Assembly: GCF_002964845.1 (NCBI RefSeq)
Contig: NZ_KZ672964.1
Span: 3,581 to 49,823 of the forward strand
Source: Thermus tenuipuniceus
GTDB taxonomy: Bacteria > Deinococcota > Deinococci > Deinococcales > Thermaceae
Length of the DNA: 46,243 bases
Direction: 5' to 3'
Shown here piece after piece: positions 1-9,852 of the stretch. Positions within the stretch are counted from its first letter, which is position 1; every line of letters starts with the position of its first letter. Under the pieces are notes generated by a model that was not told the DNA's origin, did no database searches, and saw nothing but the letters and a program-made list of their open reading frames with translations. The position numbers and the translations under genes were made by a program.

Positions 1-545
1 TTGAAGACCCCGGGCAGCACCCCTCCTCCTGCTCCCCCCAGGGTGTCCAGGTAAACCACTCCCTTTTTTCCCTGGGCCCCCTGGCCGGCGCTTTGGGCCA
101 GGTGCTCCAGGTAGGCCTTCTTCCGGTCCAGGACCTGGAAGCTTCCCCGCTTCTGCGGGGCCTCCTGGGGAAGGGCCATCCCTTCCGGGGAAAGGGGTTT
201 CCCGGGGCCCAGGCGGAGCTTCACCCCCTGGAGGCGGGCGGGCTTGCGGCTGGCGGTGAGGTAAAACCCGGCTGCTTCCAGTTCCTTTAGGGCAAGGCCG
301 AAAAGGGGCAAAGGGGAAGGGCCTTTCAGGAGGAAGGTTTCCAGGCCCATTCCCCCCAGGATCCCCGCTGCTTCCTCCGCCATCTCCTGGGCCAGGAAGC
401 GGATGTCGTGGGCCACCACCACCCGGCGGATCCCGTCCGCCTCGAGCCTGGCTCCAAACCCCGCCGCCACCCGGGCCAGGTGGGCAAAGGTGAACCCCTT
501 GGCGATCTCTCCTAGGAAGCCGTCTTGGGTGGAGTAGAGCTCCAT
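1..545 (-). CDS. Phosphohexomutase (PGM/PMM superfamily)-like protein, 3' end outside window
   Basis: The N-terminal 181 codons of a minus-strand gene are present; the rest lies left of the window. The translation opens MELYSTQDGFLGEIAKGFTF, which resembles the domain I opening of alpha-D-phosphohexomutases (phosphoglucomutase, phosphomannomutase, GlmM). It continues with a VVVAHDIRF strand like the usual GYDTR segment. The phosphoserine loop, normally TASHNP, reads TASRKP (residues 97-102). Ser99 is kept but His and Asn are replaced by Arg and Lys. A later VVYLDTLGGAGGGVL stretch resembles the start of domain II. The family converts hexose-1-phosphates and hexose-6-phosphates through a phosphoserine. 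The changed loop leaves substrate and even activity open. The ATG at 545 sits 7 nt after a TAGACT -10 box, which supports this start. It diverges from uvrD. Confidence 0.75.
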   Translation of the reverse strand, partial: MELYSTQDGFLGEIAKGFTFAHLARVAAGFGARLEADGIRRVVVAHDIRFLAQEMAEEAAGILGGMGLETFLLKGPSPLPLFGLALKELEAAGFYLTASRKPARLQGVKLRLGPGKPLSPEGMALPQEAPQKRGSFQVLDRKKAYLEHLAQSAGQGAQGKKGVVYLDTLGGAGGGVLPGVF

Positions 546-552
546 GCCTTAA

Positions 553-558
553 AGTCTA
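553..558 (-). promoter_or_regulatory. -10 box of leaderless promoter for the phosphohexomutase-like gene
   Basis: On the minus strand TAGACT is followed by exactly 7 nt and then the ATG at 545, so transcription should begin at or next to the start codon. No clear -35 is seen. The divergent uvrD -10 box lies only 8 nt away. Confidence 0.55.
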
Positions 559-566
559 CCCCGTGG

Positions 567-572
567 TACACT
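567..572 (+). promoter_or_regulatory. Extended -10 box of leaderless uvrD promoter
   Basis: TGGTACACT gives a TACACT -10 with an upstream TG (extended -10). It is followed by 7 nt and then the GTG at 580, predicting a leaderless mRNA and favouring this GTG over the in-frame ATG at 613. Confidence 0.55.
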
Positions 573-579
573 CTCCCCC

Positions 580-2745
580 GTGGAGCTAGAGGGTCAGCGC
601 GGTTCTTCGGGGATGCAGGGGCCCCAAAGCAGCCATCCTGGAGACGAGCTCCTTCGCTCCCTGAACGAAGCCCAGCGCCAGGCGGTCTTGCACTTTGAGG
701 GACCGGCCCTGGTGGTGGCGGGAGCGGGAAGCGGCAAGACCCGCACCGTGGTCCACCGGGTGGCCTACCTCATCGCCAAGAGGGGCGTTTTCCCCTCGGA
801 GATCCTGGCGGTCACCTTCACCAACAAGGCCGCTGAGGAGATGAAGGAGCGCCTCAGGCGCATGGTGAAAGGAGCGGGAGAGCTTTGGGTTTCCACCTTT
901 CACTCCGCCGCCTTGCGCATCCTGAGGGTCTATGGGGAAAGGGTGGGGTTGAAGCCGGGGTTCGTGGTCTACGACGAGGACGACCAGACCGCCCTCATCA
1001 AGGAGGTGTTGAAGGAACTCGGCCTGGCCGCCAGACCCGGGCCCCTCAAGGCCCTTCTGGACCGCGCCAAGAACCGGGGGGAGGCTCCCGAGTCCCTGCT
1101 TTCGGAGCTCCCCGACTACTACGCCGGGCTCAGCCGGGGGAGGCTTCTGGACGTGCTGAAGCGCTACGAGGAGGCCCTCAAGGCCCAGGGGGCCTTGGAC
1201 TTCGGGGACATCCTCCTCTATGCCCTGCGCCTCCTGGAGGGGGACCCTGAGGTCTTGAAGCGGGTCAGGAGGCGGGCCCGCTTCATCCACGTGGACGAGT
1301 ACCAGGACACCAACCCCGTGCAGTACCGGTTCACCAAACTTTTGGCGGGGGAGGAGGCCAACCTCATGGCCGTGGGGGATCCGGACCAGGGCATCTACTC
1401 CTTCCGCGCCGCGGACATCAAGAACATCCTGGAGTTCACCCGGGACTTCCCTGGGGCCAAGGTGTACCGCCTCGAGGAGAACTACCGCTCCACCGAGGCC
1501 ATCCTGCGCTTTGCCAACGCCCTCATCGTGAACAATGCCCTGCGCTTGGAGAAGACCTTGAGGCCCGTGAAGCCCGGGGGGGAGCCCGTTCGCCTCTACC
1601 GGGCCCGAGATGCCCGGGACGAGGCCCGCTTCGTGGCCGAAGAGATCCTGCGTTTGGGGCCTCCCTTCGACCGGGTGGCGGTCCTCTACCGCACCAACGC
1701 CCAAAGCCGCCTCCTGGAGCAGGCCCTGGCCTCCCGGGGGGTTCCAGCCCGGGTGGTGGGGGGGGTGGGGTTCTTTGAATGGGCGGAGGTGAAGGACCTT
1801 TTGGCCTACGCCCGCCTGAGCCTGAACCCCCTGGATGGGGTCAGCCTGAAGCGGGTGCTGAACACCCCTCCCCGGGGGATCGGCCCTGCCACGGTGGAGA
1901 AGGTGGAGGCCCTCGCCAGGGAAAAGGGGCTTCCCCTCTTTGAGGCCCTCGGGGTGGCGGCGGAGGTTCTGCCCCGCCCTGCCCCCTTGCGCCACTTCCT
2001 AGCCCTGATGGAGGAGCTCCAGGAACTGGCCTTTGGACCGGCAGAGGGCTTTTTCCGCCACCTCCTCGAGGCCACGGACTATCCCGCTTACCTGCGGGAG
2101 GCTTACCCTGAGGATCACGAGGACCGCCTGGAGAACGTGGAGGAGCTTCTCCGGGCGGCCAAGGAGGCGGAAGGGCTCATGGAGTTTCTGGACAAGGTGG
2201 CCCTCACCGCCCGGGCGGAGGAGCCGGGGGAGCCCGCGGGCAAGGTGGCCCTCATGACCCTGCACAACGCCAAGGGCCTGGAGTTCCCCGTGGTCTTCGT
2301 GGTGGGGGTGGAGGAGGGCTTGTTGCCCCACCGCTCCTCGGTGAGCACCCCGGAGGGCCTCGAGGAGGAGCGCCGCCTCTTCTACGTGGGGGTGACCCGG
2401 GCCCAGGAGAGGCTTTACCTTTCCTATGCCGAGGAGCGGGAGGTCTACGGGCGCACGGAGGCTACCCGGCCAAGCCGTTTCCTGGAGGAGGTGGAGGGGA
2501 GGCTTTACGAGGAGTACGACCCCTACCGGGCCTCGGCTAAGGTTTCCCCCTCCCCTGCCCCCAGTGAAGCCCGGGCCTCCAAGCCCAAGCCCGGGGCCTA
2601 TAGGGGTGGGGAGAAGGTGATCCACCCCCGCTTCGGCCAGGGTACGGTGGTGGCGGCCATGGGGGACGAGGTCACGGTGCACTTTGAGGGGGTGGGCCTG
2701 AAGCGGCTTTCCCTCAAGTACGCCGACCTAAGGCCCGTGGGGTGA
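580..2745 (+). CDS. uvrD: UvrD/PcrA-type superfamily 1A DNA helicase
   Basis: This 721-residue 3'-5' DNA helicase should act in nucleotide excision and mismatch repair and in clearing stalled replication or transcription complexes. All SF1A motifs are visible: Q-motif LNEAQRQAV near 28-36, Walker A GAGSGKT (48-54), motif II DEYQD (about 239-243), motif III GDPDQGIYSFR, motif IV ENYRST, motif V LHNAKGLEFPVV and motif VI YVGVTRAQERL (about 600). The last 50 residues (HPRFGQGTV to the end) form the PcrA/UvrD C-terminal Tudor-like domain that binds RNA polymerase in studied members. The GTG start fits the leaderless promoter; an ATG at 613 is the alternative. The N-terminal dozen residues are not obviously conserved. 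It is followed after 4 nt by the AroE-like gene, probably co-transcribed. Confidence 0.97.
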   Translation: MELEGQRGSSGMQGPQSSHPGDELLRSLNEAQRQAVLHFEGPALVVAGAGSGKTRTVVHRVAYLIAKRGVFPSEILAVTFTNKAAEEMKERLRRMVKGAGELWVSTFHSAALRILRVYGERVGLKPGFVVYDEDDQTALIKEVLKELGLAARPGPLKALLDRAKNRGEAPESLLSELPDYYAGLSRGRLLDVLKRYEEALKAQGALDFGDILLYALRLLEGDPEVLKRVRRRARFIHVDEYQDTNPVQYRFTKLLAGEEANLMAVGDPDQGIYSFRAADIKNILEFTRDFPGAKVYRLEENYRSTEAILRFANALIVNNALRLEKTLRPVKPGGEPVRLYRARDARDEARFVAEEILRLGPPFDRVAVLYRTNAQSRLLEQALASRGVPARVVGGVGFFEWAEVKDLLAYARLSLNPLDGVSLKRVLNTPPRGIGPATVEKVEALAREKGLPLFEALGVAAEVLPRPAPLRHFLALMEELQELAFGPAEGFFRHLLEATDYPAYLREAYPEDHEDRLENVEELLRAAKEAEGLMEFLDKVALTARAEEPGEPAGKVALMTLHNAKGLEFPVVFVVGVEEGLLPHRSSVSTPEGLEEERRLFYVGVTRAQERLYLSYAEEREVYGRTEATRPSRFLEEVEGRLYEEYDPYRASAKVSPSPAPSEARASKPKPGAYRGGEKVIHPRFGQGTVVAAMGDEVTVHFEGVGLKRLSLKYADLRPVG

Positions 2746-2749
2746 GGCC

Positions 2750-3471
2750 GTGCGCCCGGAGTATCAGAAAGTCCGCCCCCTGGTTTTCCTCCACCGGAAG
2801 CCTTCCCCCCTCTTTGACCGCCTGGTGGCCGAGGTCGCCACGTCCAGGCTTCCCCTTTTCCCCTATCCCGTGGAGGTAAAAGTGGCCCAGGATCCCTTGG
2901 CCCTCTTTCCCTGCCTGGCCCCTTTGGGCCTGGCCGGGGCGGTGTTGGCGGAGGCCCTGCCGCCTCCCAAGGACCTGGCCCCAGGCCTTTCCCTGGAGGC
3001 GGAGGCCCGGGAGGCGGGGCTTTTGGACCTGGTGGTGCCTCGGGTGGGGGGGCTGATGGGGCAGTACACGGAAGGGGTGGCCCTGGAGCGGTTCCTCTCC
3101 GCCCACTTCCCCGGGGCTAGGGGGCTATGGCTTGGGCCCTTACGGCCCTCCCTGGCCCCTTTCCTCAGGCCCCTGGGCCAGGTTTCCGTGGTGGCCTTAA
3201 GCTTCGCCGAAGGGGATAGCTTTTTGGCCCGCCTGCCGGAGCGGGCCCGGGGGTATGTGGCCTTGAGGCGGGAGGAGGTGGCGGCTCTGGCCCTCCAGGC
3301 CGACCTCCTCCTGTATGCTGGGGGGCGGTTTCCCCTCGAGCACCTCCAGCCCTTCCACGTCCTCCTGGCCCTTGCCCCTGTGGACCGGGGGGTGTACGAG
3401 CGGGCGCACGTGGCCTACTCCCCGGAAGACCTTTTGGCCTTCCAGGTGCGGGCGGTCCTCGAGGGCCTCGG

Positions 3472-3484
<13 letters not shown>
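2750..3484 (+). CDS. Degenerate shikimate-dehydrogenase (AroE)-like protein, function unknown
   Basis: This 244-residue protein follows the outline of shikimate dehydrogenase. HRKPSPLFDRL stands where AroE has its substrate-binding SxS opening. PLALFPCL/GLAGAVLAEALPPP lies at the catalytic loop. EAREAGLLDLVV corresponds to EAxxxGAVNTVV, and GLMGQYTEG to LxGYNTDG. The catalytic Lys of the NVTVPHK loop and the NADP-binding GAGGAxRA loop (here LGPLRPSLAP) are missing. I therefore infer a non-catalytic or repurposed paralogue; this is my own pattern match and is not certain. The GTG start is 4 nt after uvrD, so the two probably share a transcript. Its end overlaps the convergent dsbB stop by 13 nt. 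Confidence 0.6.
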
Positions 3485-4973
<1,489 letters not shown>

Positions 4974-5003
4974 GGATTTCCATTCCCGTGCCCAGAGGGG
5001 CTT

Positions 5004-5444
5004 TTAGCGGAAGCTGACCCCAAGGGTGAAATGCCAGACCTTGGGGAAACTGGCAAAGCCGTAGACATACGTGGCCTCGGCGAAAAGGCCCGTATAGGGA
5101 TCCAGAAGGCCCTCCAGCCCCCCGCTGAAGCTCACCCCTGCGGTGAGGCTTGGCCCCACCACGGCGCTGAGCCCCCCGCCGAAGTAGGGGAGAAGGCCCT
5201 TCAGGCTGGGGTCGTACTGGCCCAGGTCGGGTTTGAAGAGGAGGGTGCCCTCCAAGGCCACCCCCGGGGCTGCCGGGGCCAGCATGGCGGCAAGCCGGCC
5301 CGAGAGGTTCTGCCTCAGACGATGTTCCAGCCCAGCTCCAAAGGTAAGGCCCAAACCTTCCCCATAGCCGAACCGCATCTGAATGGCACTCTGGGCGCTG
5401 GCCGTTCCCAAAACAAGAAGGAGAGCAAGGAGAACCCGCCTCAT
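5004..5444 (-). CDS. Small secreted outer-membrane beta-barrel-like protein
   Basis: This 146-residue protein has a clear signal peptide: MRR, a leucine-rich core and TASA, with probable cleavage after Ala17. The mature part alternates polar and hydrophobic residues with many Gly and aromatic positions (FGYGEGLGLTFGAGLEHRL, PYFGGGLSAVVGPSLTAGV) and ends in WHFTLGVSFR, a C-terminal Phe-x-Arg like barrel strands. I infer a small transmembrane beta-barrel; I recognise no named family. ATG 5444 is chosen over the longer upstream frame because the signal peptide begins there and TATACT lies 6 nt upstream. It lies between gltX and ftsY on the same strand. Confidence 0.75.
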   Translation of the reverse strand: MRRVLLALLLVLGTASAQSAIQMRFGYGEGLGLTFGAGLEHRLRQNLSGRLAAMLAPAAPGVALEGTLLFKPDLGQYDPSLKGLLPYFGGGLSAVVGPSLTAGVSFSGGLEGLLDPYTGLFAEATYVYGFASFPKVWHFTLGVSFR

Positions 5445-5450
5445 GGCTCC

Positions 5451-5456
5451 AGTATA
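5451..5456 (-). promoter_or_regulatory. -10 box of leaderless promoter for the outer-membrane-type gene
   Basis: TATACT, then 6 nt, then ATG at 5444 on the minus strand. It lies between the gltX stop and the next gene, giving ftsY and its upstream neighbour a promoter independent of gltX. Confidence 0.6.
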
Positions 5457-5475
5457 CCCGGGCTTGTGGGGTGTT

Positions 5476-6894
5476 TCACGAAGCGCCTCCCTCCAGGGCC
5501 CGGGCCAGCCGGGCAAGGACCCGCTTCTTGCCGAGAAGGGCCATGATCTCGAAAAGCCCCGGGGTTTCCAGGCTTCCCGTGAGGGCGGCCCTTAAGGGCT
5601 GGGCCACCTGGCCGAGCTTCAGGCCCCGTTCCCGGGCGAAGCTCCGGAGAAGGGCGTCCAAGGCAGCCTCGCTCCAGTCCTCCTGGGCCCGTAGGAGGGG
5701 CTCCACCTCGCGAAGCACGGGAAGGCCTTCCCTCATCTTCTCCAGGGCCTTTTCCGTGAAAGGGTAGTCCTCGCTGAAAAGGTAGGGGGCCTTTTCCGGA
5801 AGCTCCTTGAGGGTGTCAAACCGGGGGCGCATGAGCTCCACCGCCCGCCTCAGGTAGGCCTCGCTGGGCCAGGAAAGCCCGGCTGCCTGCAAAAAGGGCT
5901 TCGCCCGCTCCGCTACCTCCTCCAGGGGGAGGACCTCGCGGATGTACTTGCCATTGAGCCAGCGGAGCTTCTCCAGGTCGAAGACCGGGCCTCCCAGGGA
6001 AACCCGCTCCCAGGTGAAGGCCTCGATGAGCTCCTCGAGGGTGAAGATCTCCCGCCCGTCGGGCATGGAAAAGCCCATGAGGGCCAGGTAGTTGCGCAGG
6101 GCCTCGGGCAAGAACCCCTCGGCCCGGTACCACTCCAGGGAGGTGTGGCTCTTCCGCTTGCTGATCTTGGTCTTGTCGGGGTTTCTAAGGAGGGGCATGT
6201 GGTAGAACTTGGGCACCTCCCAACCGAAGGCCCGGTAGAGGAGAACGTGGATAGGGGTGGAAACCAGCCATTCCTCGGCCCGTATCACATCCGTTACCCC
6301 CATGAGGTGGTCGTCCACCACGTTGGCCAGGTGGTAGGTGGGGTACCCATCGGACTTGAGGAGGACCACGTCGGGGATCTCCTGGTTGTCGTAGGCCACC
6401 ACCCCCCTGAGCTCGTCCCTCACCTCGGTGGTCCCGGGCCTCGGCACCTTCAAGCGGATCACGTGGGGCTCGCCCCTCTTAGCCCGCGCCTCCGCCTCCT
6501 CGGGGGGGATGCTGCGGGCGCGGCCGTCGTAGCCACCCTTTTCCTTGCGGATTCTTTCCAGCTCCTCCGGGGTCTCGAAGGCCCGGTAGGCCCACCCCCG
6601 CTTGAGGAGTTCCTCGGCGTGCTTTTGGTAGAGGGGTAGCCGTTCCGACTGCCGGTAGGGGGCGTGGGGCCCGCCAATATCCGGCCCCTCGTCGTAGGAG
6701 ATGCCGAGCCACTTCAAAGCGGCCAGGATGCGCTCCTCCGCCCCCGGCACATAGCGGGTGCGGTCGGTGTCCTCGATGCGCACCAGGAAGCGCCCCCCCT
6801 TCTTCCTGGCCCAGACGTAGTTGAAAAGGGCGATATACGCTGTCCCCACATGGGGGTCCCCCGTGGGGCTTGGGGCGATGCGGGTCACCACCAT
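5476..6894 (-). CDS. gltX: Glutamyl-tRNA synthetase
   Basis: This 472-residue class I aminoacyl-tRNA synthetase charges tRNA-Glu with glutamate. The N-terminus reads [20 protein letters not shown], with the HIGH-type motif as [16 protein letters not shown] follows, and the KMSKS-type loop is KISKR (243-247), placed as I remember it for the T. thermophilus enzyme. The C-terminal all-helical anticodon-binding part is complete and length is normal. It diverges from lptB across 54 bp. The ATG at 6894 is preceded by a GATAAT box and GAGGT. Confidence 0.98.
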   Translation of the reverse strand: MVVTRIAPSPTGDPHVGTAYIALFNYVWARKKGGRFLVRIEDTDRTRYVPGAEERILAALKWLGISYDEGPDIGGPHAPYRQSERLPLYQKHAEELLKRGWAYRAFETPEELERIRKEKGGYDGRARSIPPEEAEARAKRGEPHVIRLKVPRPGTTEVRDELRGVVAYDNQEIPDVVLLKSDGYPTYHLANVVDDHLMGVTDVIRAEEWLVSTPIHVLLYRAFGWEVPKFYHMPLLRNPDKTKISKRKSHTSLEWYRAEGFLPEALRNYLALMGFSMPDGREIFTLEELIEAFTWERVSLGGPVFDLEKLRWLNGKYIREVLPLEEVAERAKPFLQAAGLSWPSEAYLRRAVELMRPRFDTLKELPEKAPYLFSEDYPFTEKALEKMREGLPVLREVEPLLRAQEDWSEAALDALLRSFARERGLKLGQVAQPLRAALTGSLETPGLFEIMALLGKKRVLARLARALEGGAS

Positions 6895-6903
6895 ACCTCG
6901 CCC

Positions 6904-6940
6904 ATTATCTCACCCGGGACTAAAGGTTGGGGCTTAGGCT
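6904..6940. promoter_or_regulatory. Divergent gltX/lptB promoter region
   Basis: On the minus strand GATAAT (6909-6904) lies 9 nt before the gltX ATG. On the plus strand TAGGCT (6935-6940) lies 8 nt before the lptB ATG at 6949. Both predict very short or absent leaders; -35 elements are not clear. Confidence 0.35.
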
Positions 6941-6948
6941 TTAGGGTA

Positions 6949-7677
6949 ATGGACGGGGAGCTTCTGGCAGAAGGGTTGCGCAAGCGCTACGGCCCCAGGG
7001 AGGTGGTGCGGGGGGTGGACTTAAGCCTCAAGCGGGGGGAGATCGTGGCCCTCTTCGGCCCCAACGGGGCGGGGAAGACCACCACCTTCTACATGATGGT
7101 GGGCTTCATAAGGCCCACGGGGGGGCGGATCTTCCTTAAGGGACGGGAAATAAGCCAGCTTCCCATGTACCGCCGGGCCCGCTTGGGCCTGGGTTACCTG
7201 CCCCAGGAGCCTTCCGCCTTCCGCCGGATGACGGTGCTGGAGAACCTCCTGGCCGTCTTGGAGTTCCAGCCCCTTTCCCGGGCGGAGCGCCTGGAGAAGG
7301 CCAAGGCCCTTTTGGAGGAACTGGCCATCTACCATCTAAAGGACCAGATGGCCTATGCCCTTTCCGGTGGGGAAAGGAGGCGGCTTGAGATGGCGCGGGC
7401 CCTGTGCACCGACCCCGATTTCATCCTTCTGGATGAGCCCTTTACCGGGGTGGACCCCAAGAACGTGAAGGAGATCCAAAAGGTCATCGCCGAGCTCCGG
7501 GAGAGGCGGGGGGTGGGGGTTTTCATCACCGACCATGCGGTGCGGGAAACCCTGGCCATCACCGACCGGGTCTACGTGATGTATGACGGTCAGATCCTCT
7601 TCCACGGGGATCCCGACACCTTTGCCCGGGACCAGGGGGTGAGGCGGCACTATTTGGGCGAGGACTACGAGCTTTAG
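6949..7677 (+). CDS. lptB: LPS-export-type ABC transporter ATPase LptB
   Basis: This 242-residue ABC ATPase is of the LptB/YhbG type, which powers export of envelope lipids with LptFG. Walker A is GPNGAGKTT (37-45). A Q-loop segment is present at [17 protein letters not shown], the signature is [15 protein letters not shown], Walker B is [13 protein letters not shown] and the switch His is in [10 protein letters not shown]. The QEPSAFR segment and the GVDP/VREIQK-like region are LptB hallmarks. An upstream in-frame extension to 6664 runs antisense inside gltX and is rejected. The next gene follows after 3 nt. The substrate in this organism is not shown by the sequence. Confidence 0.93.
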   Translation: MDGELLAEGLRKRYGPREVVRGVDLSLKRGEIVALFGPNGAGKTTTFYMMVGFIRPTGGRIFLKGREISQLPMYRRARLGLGYLPQEPSAFRRMTVLENLLAVLEFQPLSRAERLEKAKALLEELAIYHLKDQMAYALSGGERRRLEMARALCTDPDFILLDEPFTGVDPKNVKEIQKVIAELRERRGVGVFITDHAVRETLAITDRVYVMYDGQILFHGDPDTFARDQGVRRHYLGEDYEL

Positions 7678-7680
7678 CCC

Positions 7681-9087
7681 ATGACCTTCTGGGCCCTCCT
7701 CATCCTCATCCTTTCCCTCGCTGCCCTGGTGGCCTACCTGGGCGACCGGGTGGCCAAGTGGGCGGGGAAGCGGCACTACCGCCTTTTGGGCCTCAGGCCC
7801 CGGCAGACAGCCACCCTGGTGGCGGTGCTCACCGGGGTGGGGATCGCCCTCTTCAGCTACCTGGGATTTCTCCTGGTGTTCCGGGAGGCCCGGGAGGTGA
7901 TCCTCGAGGCCCAGGCCATCCGGGCCGAGCGGGATCGGCTTCGGCAGGAGCAGCAGCTCCTCCTGGAGGCCAAGGCGGCCATGGAGGCCGAGGCCAGCAG
8001 GACCCTGGCGGAGCTGAATGCCTTGCGGGCGGAGAGGAAGGACCTTGTCCTGGCCTTGGAACAGGCGGGGGCGGCGAGAAAGCGGCTGGAGGAGGAGGTC
8101 CGAACCCTAGCTTCTCAGGTCAAGGCCTTACAGGGGGAGAGGAGGGCGCTGCTTAAGGAGCGGGCGGACCTCGAGGCGGAGCGCCAGGCTCTTTCCCAGC
8201 TTCTTGCGGAAAGGAACCGGGCGTTCTCCGAGAGGACCAGGGAGCTCAAGGCCCTGGAGGGCCGCCTTCGCGCCCTGCAACAGGCGGCGGAGCGGGCGGA
8301 AGGGGAAAAGGCCAGGCTTTTGGCGGAGAGGAAGCGCCTTCAGGAGGAGGTGCTGGGGGCTTTTGCTCGCCTGGAGGAGGCCCGAAGGCAGCGCCAGGCC
8401 CTGGCGGAGGAGGTGGAGGCCCTTAAGGCCAGCTTGGGCAAGGCCCGGGAGGAGCTCCGCCAGACGGAGGAACGGGTGAGAAGCCTCCTGGTGCAGGCGG
8501 AGGCGCTGCAGGGGGAGAGGGGCCAGCTGGCCCAAAGCCTGGTGCGCTTGAGCCAGGGCCTCTACCTGGGGGAGGTGCGCCTGGGGGCGGAGGAAGGGAA
8601 GGAGGTTCTGGAACGGGTGGCCGAGCGCCGGGCCCTTCTCCAGGGCTTCCGGGGGGTGGAGCTTTTGGACGCTCCCGTGGGCCCGGGGCTTGCGGTGCTG
8701 GAGGGGGCGGGGTACCGGGAGGGGAGGCTTTTGGTACGGGTGCGCTTTTACCCCGAGCGCAAGGCCTTCGCTGCCGGGGAGGTTCTAGCGGCCCGCACCT
8801 TCCGCCTTTCCACCCAGGCCCGCAACCAGGAGGTCCTCGAGGGCCTGGGGGAGGCCGTGCGGCAACGGCTTTTGCAGGCAGGGTATGCCCCGGAATACGC
8901 CACCTTTCCCTCGCCGGAGGAGCTGGCCCGCGGCCTCGCCCTTCTTCAGGGGAAAAGGGGAGTGGTGCGGGTGGGGGTGGTGGCTGCCAAGGAGCTATGG
9001 ACCACGGAGAAGCCCCTTCTCTCCTTCCAGCTCCTGGGAGGGCCTCCGGGCCAGGAGGTACCGGTCCCGACCCGCCAAATCCCTTAG
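7681..9087 (+). CDS. DUF3084-type membrane-anchored coiled-coil protein
   Basis: This 468-residue protein has two N-terminal transmembrane helices (about 3-20 and 42-64) around a GDRVAKWAGKRHYRLLGLRPRQ segment, the signature I associate with DUF3084. A long Arg/Glu/Leu heptad-rich coiled coil (about 68-280) follows, then a globular C-terminal domain (about 285-440). The molecular function of DUF3084 is unknown. Position directly behind lptB (3 nt) suggests a role in the cell envelope, which is inference only. Its last 93 nt overlap the convergent prmC gene. Confidence 0.85.
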   Translation: MTFWALLILILSLAALVAYLGDRVAKWAGKRHYRLLGLRPRQTATLVAVLTGVGIALFSYLGFLLVFREAREVILEAQAIRAERDRLRQEQQLLLEAKAAMEAEASRTLAELNALRAERKDLVLALEQAGAARKRLEEEVRTLASQVKALQGERRALLKERADLEAERQALSQLLAERNRAFSERTRELKALEGRLRALQQAAERAEGEKARLLAERKRLQEEVLGAFARLEEARRQRQALAEEVEALKASLGKAREELRQTEERVRSLLVQAEALQGERGQLAQSLVRLSQGLYLGEVRLGAEEGKEVLERVAERRALLQGFRGVELLDAPVGPGLAVLEGAGYREGRLLVRVRFYPERKAFAAGEVLAARTFRLSTQARNQEVLEGLGEAVRQRLLQAGYAPEYATFPSPEELARGLALLQGKRGVVRVGVVAAKELWTTEKPLLSFQLLGGPPGQEVPVPTRQIP

Positions 9088-9852
9088 CACCTCTACTCCT
9101 TCCCAGCCCATGGCCTTTAGTTCCTGGGCCAGAAGCCCCACGTTTTCCGGGGCAAGTTCCAGGAGGAGGAACCCGCCCGGCTTGAGGGCCTTCCTGGCCT
9201 CCTGGGCCAGGGGCCGGGCCACATCCAGCCCCTCCCTTCCCGCGTAAAGGGCCTGGGGGTTTTCAAAGGCCAGCTCCCTGGGAGCCGGGGACCGGTAGGC
9301 CTCGGGGAGGTAGGGAGGGTTGGAGACGATTAGGTCCAGATCCTTCACCCCGCCGGTGAGGGGAGCCTGGAGAAAGGTTACCTCTAGCCCCAGCCTGCAG
9401 GCGTTCTCCCGGGCCAAGGCCAGGGCCTTGGGATCGGTATCCGTGGCCCACACCTGGGCCTCCGGGAGGTGTTTTTTGAGGGCCAGGGTGATGGCCCCGG
9501 TGCCCGTGCCCACGTCCAGGATACGGGGAACCTCGGGCAGGGGAAGCCCTAGGGCCAGCTCCACCAGGCCCTCCGTCTCGGGCCTGGGGATGAGGATGCC
9601 CTCTTGCACCTTTAGGGGGAGGCCGAAGAACTCCACCTCCCCCAGCAGGTACTGCAAGGGGTAGCCCCCAAGGCGCTTTTCTAGGAGGGCCAAGGCCCTG
9701 GCTTCGGTCCCTGGGGGCGGGGTCCGGGATAGGCTGAGGAGAAGGTCCTTACGGGAAAGGCCCGAGGCCAAGGCCAGGAGGTCCCAGGCCTCCTTTTCCG
9801 GGAGCCCTTTAGCCTTAAGCCTTCTTTCCAATTCCCGAAGGAGCCTGATCAC
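8995..9852 (-). CDS. prmC: Release factor glutamine methyltransferase PrmC
   Basis: This 285-residue SAM-dependent N5-glutamine methyltransferase modifies the GGQ loop of RF1 and RF2. It has the family's N-terminal helical domain, the IPRPETE linker (88-94), SAM motif I DVGTGTGA (113-120), the acidic D140 after motif II, and the catalytic NPPY (178-181). It is the last gene of the rpmH-rnpA-yidD-yidC-jag unit and starts with GTG 38 nt inside the end of jag, suggesting translational coupling. The C-terminal tail (about 15 residues past RYLLARR) is longer than the core fold requires and lies opposite the DUF3084 gene. Confidence 0.95.
   Translation of the reverse strand: MIRLLRELERRLKAKGLPEKEAWDLLALASGLSRKDLLLSLSRTPPPGTEARALALLEKRLGGYPLQYLLGEVEFFGLPLKVQEGILIPRPETEGLVELALGLPLPEVPRILDVGTGTGAITLALKKHLPEAQVWATDTDPKALALARENACRLGLEVTFLQAPLTGGVKDLDLIVSNPPYLPEAYRSPAPRELAFENPQALYAGREGLDVARPLAQEARKALKPGGFLLLELAPENVGLLAQELKAMGWEGVEVLRDLAGRDRYLLARRPSQELEGEKGLLRGP

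Noticed and set aside
586..1995. 469-codon open frame antisense to uvrD, and similar long antisense frames (4242-5546, 13873-15120, 17326-18495, 38111-39430)
   Set aside because: They mirror real genes in GC-rich DNA where stop codons are rare out of frame; their translations are Gly/Pro/Arg/His-rich low-complexity strings without motifs.
6664..6948. N-terminal extension of lptB to 6664
   Set aside because: The extra 95 codons run antisense through gltX, and the ABC domain begins properly at ATG 6949.
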